Assembly: GCF_000503215.1 (NCBI RefSeq)
Contig: NZ_AYTD01000011.1
Span: 434,001 to 498,000, forward strand
Direction: 5' to 3'
Origin: Pseudomonas canadensis
GTDB lineage: Bacteria; Pseudomonadota; Gammaproteobacteria; Pseudomonadales; Pseudomonadaceae
Length of the DNA: 64,000 nucleotides
Shown: positions 15,264 to 24,385 of the stretch, piece by piece
Layout of the letters: each line of letters opens with the position of its first letter
Numbering within the stretch: position 1 is the first letter of the stretch
Position numbers and translations under genes: made by a program
Notes under the pieces: generated by a model
The model's input: the letters and a program-made list of their open reading frames with translations, nothing else
What the model was told of the DNA's origin: nothing
The model's database searches: none

Positions 15264-17803
15264 CAGGCAATCTCCTCGGTGACGGGAATCAGGTTGAGTT
15301 CGGCGGCCATGATCGGCCGGCGTTGGCCGCGCTCCTGGACGAAGTGGATGTCCGGGTCGGGGCGTTTGTCGTTGACGAAGGTGCGGAAGCGCTTGAGTTT
15401 TTCCGGGTCTGCGAGGGCGTTGGCCCATTCGCATTCGTAGCGGTCGACCACCAGCTGCATCTGCGCTTCCAGCTCTGCGCCGAGGCCCAGGCTGTCGTGC
15501 AGGATCACGTCCTTGAGGAAATCCAGGCCGCCTTCGAGGCTTTCGCGCCAGACCGAGGTGCGTTGCAGCTTGTCGGCGGTGCGGATGTAGAACATCAGGA
15601 AGCGGTCGATGTAGCGGATCAGCGTGGCGTCATCCAGGTCGGTGGCGAACAGCTCCGCATGGCGTGGGCGCATGCCGCCGTTGCCGGCGATGTAGAGGTT
15701 CCAGCCCTTCTCGGTGGCGATCACGCCGACGTCTTTGCTCTGGGCTTCGGCGCATTCGCGGGTACAGCCGGACACTGCGAATTTGAGCTTGTGCGGCGAG
15801 CGCAGGCCCTTGTAACGGTCCTCGATCAACAGCGCCATTTTCACGCTGTCCTGCACGCCGTAACGGCACCAGGTGCTGCCCACGCAGGACTTCACCGTAC
15901 GCGTGGATTTGCCGTAGGCGTGCCCGGTTTCAAACCCGGCGGCGATCAGTTCGCTCCAGATATCCGGCAGTTCGTGCAGTTGTGCACCAAACAGGTCGAT
16001 GCGCTGGCCGCCGGTGATTTTGGTATAGAGGTCATATTTCTTCGCGACCTCGCCAATCACGATGAGTTTATCCGCGGTGATTTCGCCGCCTGGAATACGC
16101 GGCACCACCGAGTAGGTGCCGTTTTTCTGCATGTTGGCCATGAACGTATCGTTGGTGTCCTGCAACGGCACCAGGGACGCATCCATGATCGGCTGGTTCC
16201 AGCACGACGCCAGGATCGAGCCCACCGCCGGCTTGCACACGTCGCAGCCGGTGTGACCACGGCCGTGTTTGGCCAGCAGTTCGTCAAAGGTGAGGATGCC
16301 TTCCACGCGTACCAGGGCGTACAACTCCTGCCGGGTGTAGGCGAAGTGTTCGCACAGGCTCTTGTCGACGCTGACGCCACGGGCGATCAGTTCATGTTCA
16401 AACACCTGCTTCAGCAAACCGGCGCAGCCGCCGCAACCGGTGCAGGCCTTGGTCTGGGCTTTGAGCAGGCCGAGGTCGCTGCAGCCGCCGTCGATGGCCG
16501 AGCAAATCGCGCCCTTGGTCACGTTGTGGCAGGAGCAGACGGTGGCCGATTCCGGCAGCGCACCGGGGCCGAGGGTCGGTGCGCCGTTGGACGACGGCAG
16601 GATCAGGCTGGCCGGCTCGGACGGCAGCGCGATGCTGTTTTGCATGTATTGCAGCAGGGTGTCGTAGTAGCTGTTGTCGCCCACCAACACCGCGCCGATC
16701 ACATGTTTGCCCGACGCATCCACCACCAGGCGCCGGTAGCTGGCGCTGGCTTCGTCGATGAACTGGTAGCTGCGCGCGCCCGGCGTGTGGGCATGGGCGT
16801 CGCCGATGGAGCCCACGTCGACGCCGAGCAACTTGAGTTTGGTCGACATGTCGGCACCCACAAACGGCTCGGCGGTTTGCGCGCACAGCAGTGCGGCAAC
16901 GCCACGGGCCATCTGATAGCCCGGCGCGACCAGGCCGAACAGGCTGCCGTTCCAGGACGCGCATTCGCCAATCGCGTAGATGTTCGGGTCGATGCTCAGG
17001 CATTCGTCATTGATCACCACTCCGCCACGCGGGCCGATGTCCAGGCCGGCCTGGCGTGCCAGTGCATCCTGGGCGCGGATACCGGCGGAGAATACGATCA
17101 GGTCGGTTTCAAGGAACTCGTCATTGGCAAAATTCATGCGGTAGCGGTACTGCTCACCCGCGCTGATGGATTGGGTGGCGCGCGACAAATGCACGCCCAC
17201 GCCCAGCCGTTCGATCTGCGCCTTGAGTGCCAGGCCGCCAAAGTCGTCGAGTTGCACCGGCATCAAGCGCGGCGCGAACTCCACCACATGGGCCTCAAGG
17301 CCGAGGCTTTTCAGGGCATTGGCGGCTTCCAGGCCCAACAGGCCGCCGCCCACCACCACGCCGCGTCGTGCATTGGCGGCTGCCTTGCGAATCGCGTCCA
17401 GGTCTTCAAGGGTGCGATACACCAGCCGTGAATCGCCTTCGGCGCCTTCGATAGGCGGCACAAACGGATAGGAGCCGGTGGCCAACACCAGCTTGTCATA
17501 GGCGACGCAGCCGTCAGCGGTGATCACCTCGCAGCGGGCGCGGTCGATCTCCAGCACCGGTACGCCGAGATGCAGGGTGACACCCGGCGTCTGGTACAGC
17601 GAGGCGTCGGACAAGGCCAGCGACTCGGCGTCGCGGCCAGTGAAATACTCGGACAGGTGCACCCGGTCATAGGCGCGCATCGGCTCTTCGCTGAACACAT
17701 GCAAACGGTAGTGATCCAGCGCGCCGCGCTCGATCAATTGCGCCACACAGTGGTGGCCGACCATGCCATTGCCGACGACGATCAAGGTTTTGAGATGGTT
17801 CAT
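15263..17803 (-). CDS. nirB: Assimilatory nitrite reductase large subunit NirB
   Basis: An 846-aa siroheme nitrite reductase. Domains in order: FAD/NAD(P)H oxidoreductase (VVGNGMVGHHC dinucleotide motif at the N-terminus, GVVVGGGLLGLEAANAL near 145), a BFD-like [2Fe-2S] segment (CSCHNVTKGAI ... CTGCGGC, about 420-460), and the nitrite/sulfite reductase domain with 4Fe-4S/siroheme cysteines in CVGSTWCRYG and SGCTRECAEA. The ATG at 17803 gives the usual MNHLKTLIVVGNG start; a GTG at 17812 is also in frame. The operon is nirBD, read from a sigma-54 promoter (17984-17999) through a terminator-containing leader. No cobA follows here. Confidence 0.95.
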   Translation of the reverse strand: MNHLKTLIVVGNGMVGHHCVAQLIERGALDHYRLHVFSEEPMRAYDRVHLSEYFTGRDAESLALSDASLYQTPGVTLHLGVPVLEIDRARCEVITADGCVAYDKLVLATGSYPFVPPIEGAEGDSRLVYRTLEDLDAIRKAAANARRGVVVGGGLLGLEAANALKSLGLEAHVVEFAPRLMPVQLDDFGGLALKAQIERLGVGVHLSRATQSISAGEQYRYRMNFANDEFLETDLIVFSAGIRAQDALARQAGLDIGPRGGVVINDECLSIDPNIYAIGECASWNGSLFGLVAPGYQMARGVAALLCAQTAEPFVGADMSTKLKLLGVDVGSIGDAHAHTPGARSYQFIDEASASYRRLVVDASGKHVIGAVLVGDNSYYDTLLQYMQNSIALPSEPASLILPSSNGAPTLGPGALPESATVCSCHNVTKGAICSAIDGGCSDLGLLKAQTKACTGCGGCAGLLKQVFEHELIARGVSVDKSLCEHFAYTRQELYALVRVEGILTFDELLAKHGRGHTGCDVCKPAVGSILASCWNQPIMDASLVPLQDTNDTFMANMQKNGTYSVVPRIPGGEITADKLIVIGEVAKKYDLYTKITGGQRIDLFGAQLHELPDIWSELIAAGFETGHAYGKSTRTVKSCVGSTWCRYGVQDSVKMALLIEDRYKGLRSPHKLKFAVSGCTRECAEAQSKDVGVIATEKGWNLYIAGNGGMRPRHAELFATDLDDATLIRYIDRFLMFYIRTADKLQRTSVWRESLEGGLDFLKDVILHDSLGLGAELEAQMQLVVDRYECEWANALADPEKLKRFRTFVNDKRPDPDIHFVQERGQRRPIMAAELNLIPVTEEIA

Positions 17804-17843
17804 AGTAAGCACCCGACAAAGCTCATCACGGTTTTAAAAAAGC

Positions 17844-17964
17844 AAAAAAAAACGCCTGAAACCTTGCGGTTCCAGGCGTCTTTGCCTGTTCTTATGCGGG
17901 TTCGGATCGGACGACTGCGCCGGATTCTCCGCTATTGCCCCTGGTGTCGATCGTCGTTGACCGA
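17844..17964 (-). promoter_or_regulatory. nirB leader: ANTAR-type hexaloop hairpins overlapping an intrinsic terminator
   Basis: On the minus strand an 11-bp hairpin with a single wobble/mismatch (CGCCTGGAACC / GGTTTCAGGCG, loop GCAA; 17878-17853) is followed by nine Us (17852-17844), just upstream of nirB. Overlapping its 5' arm is a competing hairpin CAGGC-AAAGAC-GCCTG (17888-17873), whose six-base loop has A at 1 and G at 4. Upstream, TCGGTC-AACGAC-GATCGA (17964-17947) is a second hexaloop hairpin, also A1/G4. This is the layout of ANTAR-protein (NasT/NasR) antitermination targets. The gap between the two hexaloops (58 nt) is longer than usual. Confidence 0.8.
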
Positions 17965-17983
17965 AGTGGGTTGAGGGGGAGCT

Positions 17984-17999
17984 TGCAGGGTCTGTGCCA
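17984..17999 (-). promoter_or_regulatory. Sigma-54 promoter for nirBD
   Basis: The minus strand reads TGGCACAGACCCTGCA, with GG and GC separated by exactly 10 nt and a close match to the consensus TGGCAC-N5-TTGCW. It would start transcription near 17973, about 10 nt before the first hexaloop hairpin. This fits nitrogen control by RpoN/NtrC. Confidence 0.8.
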
Positions 18000-18128
18000 A
18001 GCGGATGCAAGGCCTGTGTTCACGGCTCAACAGGGGAGTCGGCGATGCCAAGCACCACCTCCAGCGCCTCCAACTGGTGCATCTCGCGTCATAAAAGTGC
18101 ATGACTCGCCATGAATGAATGGTTTTCT

Positions 18129-18162
18129 GTGGTGAGCGGGCTTGCCCCGCGCCGACGGCGCC
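18129..18162 (+). repeat. Single REP half in the nirB-nasA divergent region
   Basis: GTGGTGAGCGGGCTTGCCCC GCGC matches the forward core of the REPINs elsewhere in the window, but no mirrored partner is present. Besides this and the promoter/leader elements described separately, the 509-nt divergent gap (17804-18321) shows no gene. Confidence 0.75.
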
Positions 18163-18189
18163 TCGGTATCAAGGGGCAGTTCAAAAACC

Positions 18190-18205
18190 TGGCGCGTGAC
18201 TTGCT
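18190..18205 (+). promoter_or_regulatory. Sigma-54 promoter for the nitrate reductase gene
   Basis: TGGCGCGTGACTTGCT has GG and GC spaced by 10 nt, matching TGGCNC-N5-TTGCT. The expected start near 18216 lies 7 nt before the first hexaloop hairpin of the leader. It is back-to-back with the nirB sigma-54 promoter about 190 bp away, so one set of NtrC enhancer sites could serve both. Confidence 0.8.
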
Positions 18206-18222
18206 AGGAACACCCCAACCAA

Positions 18223-18304
18223 GCAGTCAACGCTGACTGCCCTCTCACGACAAAGGCGCCGTGTAATCCCCGTTCTGAACGGAGGGTTGCAAGGCGCCTT
18301 TTTT
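18223..18304 (+). promoter_or_regulatory. nasA leader: two ANTAR-type hexaloop hairpins plus intrinsic terminator
   Basis: First hairpin: GCAGTC-AACGCT-GACTGC (18223-18240), a perfect stem with A1/G4 hexaloop. Second: CACGAC-AAAGGC-GCCGTG (18246-18263), one mismatch, A1/G4 hexaloop. Its loop and 3' arm overlap AAGGCGCC (18253-18260), which instead can pair with GGCGCCTT (18293-18300), followed by TTTTTT as an intrinsic terminator. The two folds are mutually exclusive, the hallmark of ANTAR-controlled antitermination by a NasT-like protein. The start codon follows 18 nt after the U-tract. Confidence 0.85.
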
Positions 18305-18321
18305 GTTTACGCAGGTTTCAG

Positions 18322-21300
18322 ATGGCCAACCAAAGCATACGCAGTGTGTGTCCCTATTGTGGCGTGGGCTGTGGCATCGTCATGCAGGTGCAAGACAACA
18401 AAGTGGTCAAGGTGATCGGCGATAAGGACCACCCCACCAACTTTGGCCGCCTGTGCACCAAGGGCACCACCTGCGGGCAAGCCATCGCCGAGTCCGGGCG
18501 CATGGAAAACGCCTATGTACGCCAGGCCCGGGAGCATGACCCGGTGCGTATCGACATGGACAACGCCATCCGCGAAACCGCGCACCGCCTGCGTCACACC
18601 CTCGACACGCACGGCCCGGACGCCTTGGCATTCTACGTGTCAGGGCAGATGTCGCTGGAGTCCCAGTACCTGATCAACAAATTGGCCAAGGGCTTCGTCC
18701 GCACCCCCAACATCGAGTCCAACTCGCGGCTGTGCATGGCCAGCGCCGGCAGTGGCTACAAACTCTCCCTCGGCTCCGACGGCCCGCCGGGGTCATATGA
18801 AGACTTCGATCGCGCCGACCTGTTCTTCGTGATCGGCGCGAACATGGCTGACTGTCACCCGATCCTGTTCTTGCGCATGATGGACCGGGTCAAGGCCGGG
18901 GCGAAGCTGATCGTGGTCGACCCACGGCGCAGTGCCACGGCAGACAAGGCCCACCTGTTCCTGCCGATCAAACCCGGCACCGACCTGGCGTTGCTCAATG
19001 GTCTGCTGCATCTGCTGGTCAAAAACGGCCACACCGACCCTGCCTTTATCGCCACCTTTACCGAAGGCTGGGAGGCGCTGCCGGAATTCCTGGAGGACTA
19101 TTCGCCAGATCAAGTCGCCGCCATCACCGGCCTGGCCGAAGCCGATATCCGCCAAGCCGCCGACTGGATCGGCCAGGCCGCCGAGTGGATGAGCTGCTGG
19201 ACCATGGGTCTCAACCAGAGCACCCACGGCACCTGGCACACCAACGCGCTGTGCAACCTGCACCTGGCCACTGGTGCCATCTGCCGTCCGGGCAGCGGGC
19301 CGTTTTCCCTCACGGGTCAACCCAACGCCATGGGCGGGCGCGAAATGGGTTACATGGGCCCTGGACTGCCGGGGCAACGTTCGGTGCTGGTCGAGGCCGA
19401 CCGCGCCTTTATCGAAGACCTGTGGCAGATCCCCCACGACAGCCTGCCGCGCCAGGCTGGCAGCGGCACCGTGGCGATGTTCGAACAGATGGCCGCCGGG
19501 CAGATCAAGGCCTGCTGGATCATCTGCACCAACCCGGTCGCCAGCGTGCCTAACCGGCAGACCGTGATCAAAGGCCTGCAAACCACCGAACTGGTGATCA
19601 CCCAGGATGCTTTTCTCGACACCGAGACCAACCGCTACGCCGACATCCTGTTGCCCGGCGCGCTGTGGGCCGAGGCCGAAGGGGTGATGATCAACTCCGA
19701 GCGCAACCTGAGCCTGATGCAAAAGGCCGTGGATGCGCCCGGCGAGACCCTGCCCGACTGGCAGATCATTGCCAGGGTCGCTTGCGAAATGGGCTTTGCC
19801 GATGCGTTCACCTATGCATCCGCCGCCGACGTGTTTGAAGAAATCAAACGCGCCTGGAACCCCAAGACCGGCTACGACCTGCGTGGTGCGAGCTACCCGC
19901 GCCTGCGTGAGAAGCCGCTGCAATGGCCTTGCGCGGCGGAGGATGGCGCGGACCGCAACCCGATCCGCTACCTGGACACAGGCACCCTCGCCTTCGCCAC
20001 CGAAAACGGCAAAGCCCAGTTCTTCGCCCGCCCCCATATGCCACCCGCAGAAATGCCGGAAGACGCATTCCCCTTCGTGCTTAACACCGGCCGCGTGCAG
20101 CACCAATGGCACACCCTGACCAAGACCGGCAAGGTTGCAACCCTGAATAAACTCAACCCCGGCCCCTTTGTGGAAATACACCCCGAAGACGCGAGCCGAT
20201 TGGGTATCAAGGACAAGGATCGAGTCGAGATACGCTCCCAGCGCGGCCGCGCCGTGCTGCCCGCCGTGGTCACCGACCGTGTGCGGCCAGGCAATTGTTT
20301 TGCGCCGTTCCACTGGAACGATTTATTCGGTGAAAACCTGGCAATCAACGCGGTGACCAACGACGCGGTGGACCCGATTTCCTTACAGCCGGAGTTCAAG
20401 TACTGCGCCGTCGCCCTGGCCGGCGTCGAGCTGATCGAACACCAATTCCTGGACCGCCCTTCCCCCGTAGCAGAGGACACCGCCATGTCGCGCCTCGACG
20501 CCTTCGCCGAAATCGCCGGCATCCGCAACCTACCCGCGCCCCCCTTGAGCGAGAATGAGCGCACCTACCTCGCCGGCTTTCTCAGCGGCCTGCAGTCCAA
20601 CGCCGCACGCCAGGCGGTCGGCGTGCCGACCATGCCCGCCAATGCACCGCTGGCCGATGCCGCGCGGCTGTGGTTGAACGGCTTGCTCGGCGGTTTGTTC
20701 AGCCATACGCAATCCCTCGCAGCGCCCTCCCCAGCCGTCACCTTGTTGTGGGCCTCGCAAACCGGCAACGCCGAAGCTTTGGCCGAGCGTTTTGCCAAAC
20801 GGCTGCGCGACGCGGGCATTGCCGTGGAACTGAGCGCGATGTCGGATTTCCCGGCGAGCAAACTGGCAAGCACCCACACCCTGGCGCTGATCAGCAGCAC
20901 CTTTGGCGACGGCGACCCACCGGACAATGGCGAAGGTTTCTGGCACAGCCTCAGCACTGCCGAGACGCGCCTGGAGTCCTTGCGCTTTGCAGTGCTGGCC
21001 CTGGGTGATCCGAACTATGACCAGTTCTGCAACCACGGCAAGCAACTCGACCAACGCCTGTTGGAACTGGGCGCCACCCGCCTGCTGGAACGCGTCGACT
21101 GCGACACCGAATTCGAAGCACTGGCCGATGCGTGGCTGGTGCGTTTCCAGCAAACCCTCGCCCCGACAAAGCCCGTCGCGCCCGCCACCCCCGCCGGTAA
21201 AACCAAATTGTACGGCTCACGCCTGCTGCTCAACCGTCACCTGAACCCGCTAAGTCCCCACAAGGAAACCCGTCAGTTCGCCCTCGACCTGGCCGGCTCC

Positions 21301-22296
21301 GGGCTGACCTACGAAGCCGGCGATGCGCTGGGCGTACGGCCGCGCAACTGCCCCGAACTGGTCAACGAACTGCTCGACCTCACCCGCCTGAACGCCCATA
21401 CCAGCGTGAACATCGAGACCTTCGGCGATGTGCCGCTGCAACAGGCCTTGACCCAACACTTCGAAATCGCCCGGCCCAGCAGCGACACCTTGGCCTTCAT
21501 CGCCGAGCGCAGCGCCAACCCTGGCCTCAAGCACTTGCTCAACCCCGAACACAAGGCCGAACTGAATGACTGGCTGTGGGGCCGGCAACTGGCGGATGTG
21601 CTGCAGGCATACCCCATCGAGTGCTCGGCGGATGAATTACTGGGCACCCTCAAGCGCTTGCAACCACGCTTGTATTCAATCGCTTCGAGTGCCAAGGCCT
21701 ATCCGCAGGAAGTGCATCTCACCGTGGCTGCCGTGCGCTATGGCAAGCGCAAGGGTGTGTCCTCGACGTTCCTGGCTGACCGGGTCGGCGACGGCGAAGT
21801 GCCGCTGTTCGTGCAGCCGTCCAAGCACTTTCGCACGCCCACTGACGGCGACGTACCCATGATCATGATCGGACCCGGCACCGGTATCGCGCCCTTTCGC
21901 GCGTTCTTGCAGGAACGTCGCGCGCTGGGTCATCAGGGGCGCAACTGGCTGTTCTTCGGCGAACAGCACGCCGCCAGCGATTTCTACTATCAGGACGAAC
22001 TGCAAGGCATGCAGCGCGACGGCCTGCTCAACCACTTGAGCCTGGCGTTCTCGCGCGACCAGGCGCAAAAGGTCTACGTGCAGGACCGCATCCGCGAACA
22101 GGGGGCCGAGCTGTGGCGCTGGTTGCAGGATGGCGCCAAGCTGTACATCTGCGGTGACGCCAGCCACATGGCCAAAGATGTCGACCAGGCCCTGCGCCAA
22201 GTCGCGCAAACCCACGGCGGGCTTGGCGTCGAGGGTGCCGTGGAGTACTGGCGGCAGTTAAGTGAGCAGAAGCGTTATCTGCGTGATGTGTATTGA
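18322..22296 (+). CDS. Assimilatory nitrate reductase fused to a CysJ-like NADPH flavoprotein
   Basis: A 1324-aa fusion. Residues 1-~700 are a molybdopterin (bis-MGD) nitrate reductase of the NasA type with the 4Fe-4S motif CPYCGVGC followed by LCTKGTTCG (C-x2-C-x3-C-x27-C) and a molydopterin dinucleotide-binding end (FVLNTGRVQHQWHTLTKTGK). Residues ~805-945 are a flavodoxin-like FMN domain (LLWASQTGNAEALAERFAK, SSTFGDGDPPDNGE, ALGDPNYDQFCNHGKQLD). Residues ~960-1324 are a CysJ/ferredoxin-reductase FAD/NADPH domain (PRLYSIASS, IGPGTGIAPFRAF, DASHMAKDVDQAL). Electrons can therefore pass from NADPH to nitrate in one polypeptide. The nitrite formed is used by divergently encoded NirBD. No signal peptide is present, as expected for assimilation. 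Confidence 0.93.
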   Translation: MANQSIRSVCPYCGVGCGIVMQVQDNKVVKVIGDKDHPTNFGRLCTKGTTCGQAIAESGRMENAYVRQAREHDPVRIDMDNAIRETAHRLRHTLDTHGPDALAFYVSGQMSLESQYLINKLAKGFVRTPNIESNSRLCMASAGSGYKLSLGSDGPPGSYEDFDRADLFFVIGANMADCHPILFLRMMDRVKAGAKLIVVDPRRSATADKAHLFLPIKPGTDLALLNGLLHLLVKNGHTDPAFIATFTEGWEALPEFLEDYSPDQVAAITGLAEADIRQAADWIGQAAEWMSCWTMGLNQSTHGTWHTNALCNLHLATGAICRPGSGPFSLTGQPNAMGGREMGYMGPGLPGQRSVLVEADRAFIEDLWQIPHDSLPRQAGSGTVAMFEQMAAGQIKACWIICTNPVASVPNRQTVIKGLQTTELVITQDAFLDTETNRYADILLPGALWAEAEGVMINSERNLSLMQKAVDAPGETLPDWQIIARVACEMGFADAFTYASAADVFEEIKRAWNPKTGYDLRGASYPRLREKPLQWPCAAEDGADRNPIRYLDTGTLAFATENGKAQFFARPHMPPAEMPEDAFPFVLNTGRVQHQWHTLTKTGKVATLNKLNPGPFVEIHPEDASRLGIKDKDRVEIRSQRGRAVLPAVVTDRVRPGNCFAPFHWNDLFGENLAINAVTNDAVDPISLQPEFKYCAVALAGVELIEHQFLDRPSPVAEDTAMSRLDAFAEIAGIRNLPAPPLSENERTYLAGFLSGLQSNAARQAVGVPTMPANAPLADAARLWLNGLLGGLFSHTQSLAAPSPAVTLLWASQTGNAEALAERFAKRLRDAGIAVELSAMSDFPASKLASTHTLALISSTFGDGDPPDNGEGFWHSLSTAETRLESLRFAVLALGDPNYDQFCNHGKQLDQRLLELGATRLLERVDCDTEFEALADAWLVRFQQTLAPTKPVAPATPAGKTKLYGSRLLLNRHLNPLSPHKETRQFALDLAGSGLTYEAGDALGVRPRNCPELVNELLDLTRLNAHTSVNIETFGDVPLQQALTQHFEIARPSSDTLAFIAERSANPGLKHLLNPEHKAELNDWLWGRQLADVLQAYPIECSADELLGTLKRLQPRLYSIASSAKAYPQEVHLTVAAVRYGKRKGVSSTFLADRVGDGEVPLFVQPSKHFRTPTDGDVPMIMIGPGTGIAPFRAFLQERRALGHQGRNWLFFGEQHAASDFYYQDELQGMQRDGLLNHLSLAFSRDQAQKVYVQDRIREQGAELWRWLQDGAKLYICGDASHMAKDVDQALRQVAQTHGGLGVEGAVEYWRQLSEQKRYLRDVY

Positions 22297-22447
22297 TTGG
22301 ATACAGAACAATAAGCACTTTGTATTGTGTACAAAAAACCCTAAAGATTTACCGGGACCGGGCCGAAACATCAGTGATAGCAAATCGCCGCAATCCTGAT
22401 CGAGGTGCGCGACGATTTGGCCGCCCTTCACGCTGATGGTCGTCTCG

Positions 22448-24385
22448 ATGAAAATAAAAAATAAGCTGGTACTCGCATTTGTCTCCGTTGCTTTCATCCC
22501 GGTAAGCCTGGTGGCCGTGATTTCGGTCATGAACACGCGGACCCAGGCGGTGGATCAGTTTATCGACGGCAGCACCCGGGAAATCCGTCAGATCGACGGC
22601 AATATCCGCCAGTTCTTCGACGGTACGCTGCAAAACGTCGATCAAATGGCCACTGATCCTGTATACACCTCAGTGAACACGCTGAAGAACTACCAGCCTG
22701 CCGACGCGGCCAGCCAGCCCATGCCCGCCGAGGCGCAAGCGGTGATCGACCGCTTCGCGCGCTTTGGCGCCACACACCCAGCGGCGGCCATCCTGTCCAT
22801 CGGCCTGGAAGACGGCACCTACGCCAAATGGCCGGATGACCCGCAACTGGCCAAGTACGACCCGCGCACCCGCCCCTGGTACAAGGCGGCCATGGCCAGC
22901 CCCGGCAAGACCGTGCGCACCCCCGCGTATTACTACGACAAAGATGACGTCGCCCTGGTGGGTACCGCGCGCGCCCTGCTGGAAAACGGCAAGGCCAAGG
23001 GCGTGTTCGTGGTCAGCGTCTCACTGAAAAACCTCACCGAACTGCTCAAGAGCATCAAACTGGGCGAAAGCGGCTACGTGATGCTGATCGAGGACGGCGT
23101 GGTGCTGGTCGACCCGCGCAACGCCGCCCACAACTTCAAGCCGCTCAAAGACCTGGGCACAGCCTACGCACAGTTGGCCGACACCGCACAGGGCTCCACT
23201 GAAGTGGTGATCGATGGCGTGCGCTACATGGCCAACGTGTGGACCTCCCCCGGCCTCGGCTGGCGCTACATCGGGCTGATCGAACACCGTGAAGTCATGG
23301 CCGAAGCCACGCGCATGACCTACCTCACCGCCATCATCGTCGCGGTGCTGGTGCTGATCTTCGGGCTGATCGCGGCAGCGTTTTCCAAGGTCATCGTCAA
23401 GCCCATCGGCCAGGTCAGTACCGGCTTGCAGTCCATCGCCCAGGGCGAAGGCGACTTGCGCCACGAACTGCAGGTCCAGGGCAAGGATGAAACCGCCGAA
23501 CTGGCCGGCTGGTTCAACAAGTTTCTCGCGGCGATCCGCCAACTGATCCAACACATCGGCGCCGCCTCGGCCAATTTGCAGAACGCCTCCAAGGTCAACA
23601 GCGAGGTGGCGCACAACATGAACGAGGCGGCCGGGCGCCAGCGTGAGGCGGTAGAACTTGTCTCTACGGCGTTCAACGAAATGGTCGCCACGGCCAACGA
23701 AGTCGCACGCTCCTGCAGTGGCGCGGCGGAATCCGCCGAGAACGGGCACCGGCGCGTGGCCGAGGGCAAGCAGCAGATCGAAGTCACCACCGACAACGTC
23801 AACCGCCTGGGGCGCCGCCTGACCGAGTCATCCCAGGCCATGGTCGAACTGGAAGCCGGCAGCCGCAGCATCAACCAGATCCTCGGCACCATCCGTGCGA
23901 TTGCCGAACAGACCAACTTGTTGGCGCTCAACGCCGCCATCGAAGCCGCCCGTGCGGGTGACCAGGGCCGTGGCTTCGCGGTGGTGGCCGATGAAGTGCG
24001 TGCCCTGGCCAAGCGCACGTCCGACTCCACCGGTGAGATCGAGCAACTGCTCGGCACCCTGGAAAACAAGACCCAGGAAGTCACCCAGAAGATGGGTAGT
24101 TGCCTGGACTTGTCGCGGGCCAGCGTGTCGTCCATCGAAAGCGCGCGGGACAGCTTTGAAGGCATCCAGACGTCGGTCAATGAGATCCGTGACCAGAACC
24201 TGCAGATATCCGCCGCCGCCGAGGAACAACACAGCGTGGCCGAGGAGATCAACCGGCATATCCAGCAGATCTACGACGAGGCGCGGCTGGTGGAAAGCCT
24301 GGCCAACTCGGCGCAGGACGACTCTGGGCGGTTGTCGAATTTATCGGATGAGCTAAATGGCTTGGTGGGGCGATTCAAGTCCTGA
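22448..24385 (+). CDS. Methyl-accepting chemotaxis protein with dCache sensor
   Basis: A 645-aa transducer: N-terminal transmembrane helix (residues ~5-28), periplasmic double Cache domain, second helix near 290-315, HAMP, then an MCP domain with [20 protein letters not shown]. The Cache domain carries most of the amino-acid-binding motif (YDPRTRPWY, then YYYDKDD), but the later Asp expected before the SL strand is replaced (GVFVVSVSL). Amino acids may therefore not be the ligand. I prefer the ATG at 22448 (MKIKNKL) over 22436. Its last bases overlap the end of the degenerate hydrolase gene on the other strand. The 22297-22447 gap shows no clear element. Confidence 0.9.
   Translation: MKIKNKLVLAFVSVAFIPVSLVAVISVMNTRTQAVDQFIDGSTREIRQIDGNIRQFFDGTLQNVDQMATDPVYTSVNTLKNYQPADAASQPMPAEAQAVIDRFARFGATHPAAAILSIGLEDGTYAKWPDDPQLAKYDPRTRPWYKAAMASPGKTVRTPAYYYDKDDVALVGTARALLENGKAKGVFVVSVSLKNLTELLKSIKLGESGYVMLIEDGVVLVDPRNAAHNFKPLKDLGTAYAQLADTAQGSTEVVIDGVRYMANVWTSPGLGWRYIGLIEHREVMAEATRMTYLTAIIVAVLVLIFGLIAAAFSKVIVKPIGQVSTGLQSIAQGEGDLRHELQVQGKDETAELAGWFNKFLAAIRQLIQHIGAASANLQNASKVNSEVAHNMNEAAGRQREAVELVSTAFNEMVATANEVARSCSGAAESAENGHRRVAEGKQQIEVTTDNVNRLGRRLTESSQAMVELEAGSRSINQILGTIRAIAEQTNLLALNAAIEAARAGDQGRGFAVVADEVRALAKRTSDSTGEIEQLLGTLENKTQEVTQKMGSCLDLSRASVSSIESARDSFEGIQTSVNEIRDQNLQISAAAEEQHSVAEEINRHIQQIYDEARLVESLANSAQDDSGRLSNLSDELNGLVGRFKS

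Noticed and set aside
15323..17431. Open frame of 702 codons on the plus strand opposite nirB
   Set aside because: It is the antisense shadow of a clear nirB with all motifs. Its composition is typical of GC-rich antisense frames and it has no recognised domain.
18052..18080. GCACCA ... TGGTGC inverted pair as an NtrC enhancer
   Set aside because: The arms are 17 bp apart instead of the short spacer of NtrC sites. It remains possible as two half-sites, but I do not call it.
18793..20313. Open frame of 506 codons on the minus strand opposite the nitrate reductase gene
   Set aside because: Shadow of the molybdenum domain; no motifs and no ribosome-binding site.
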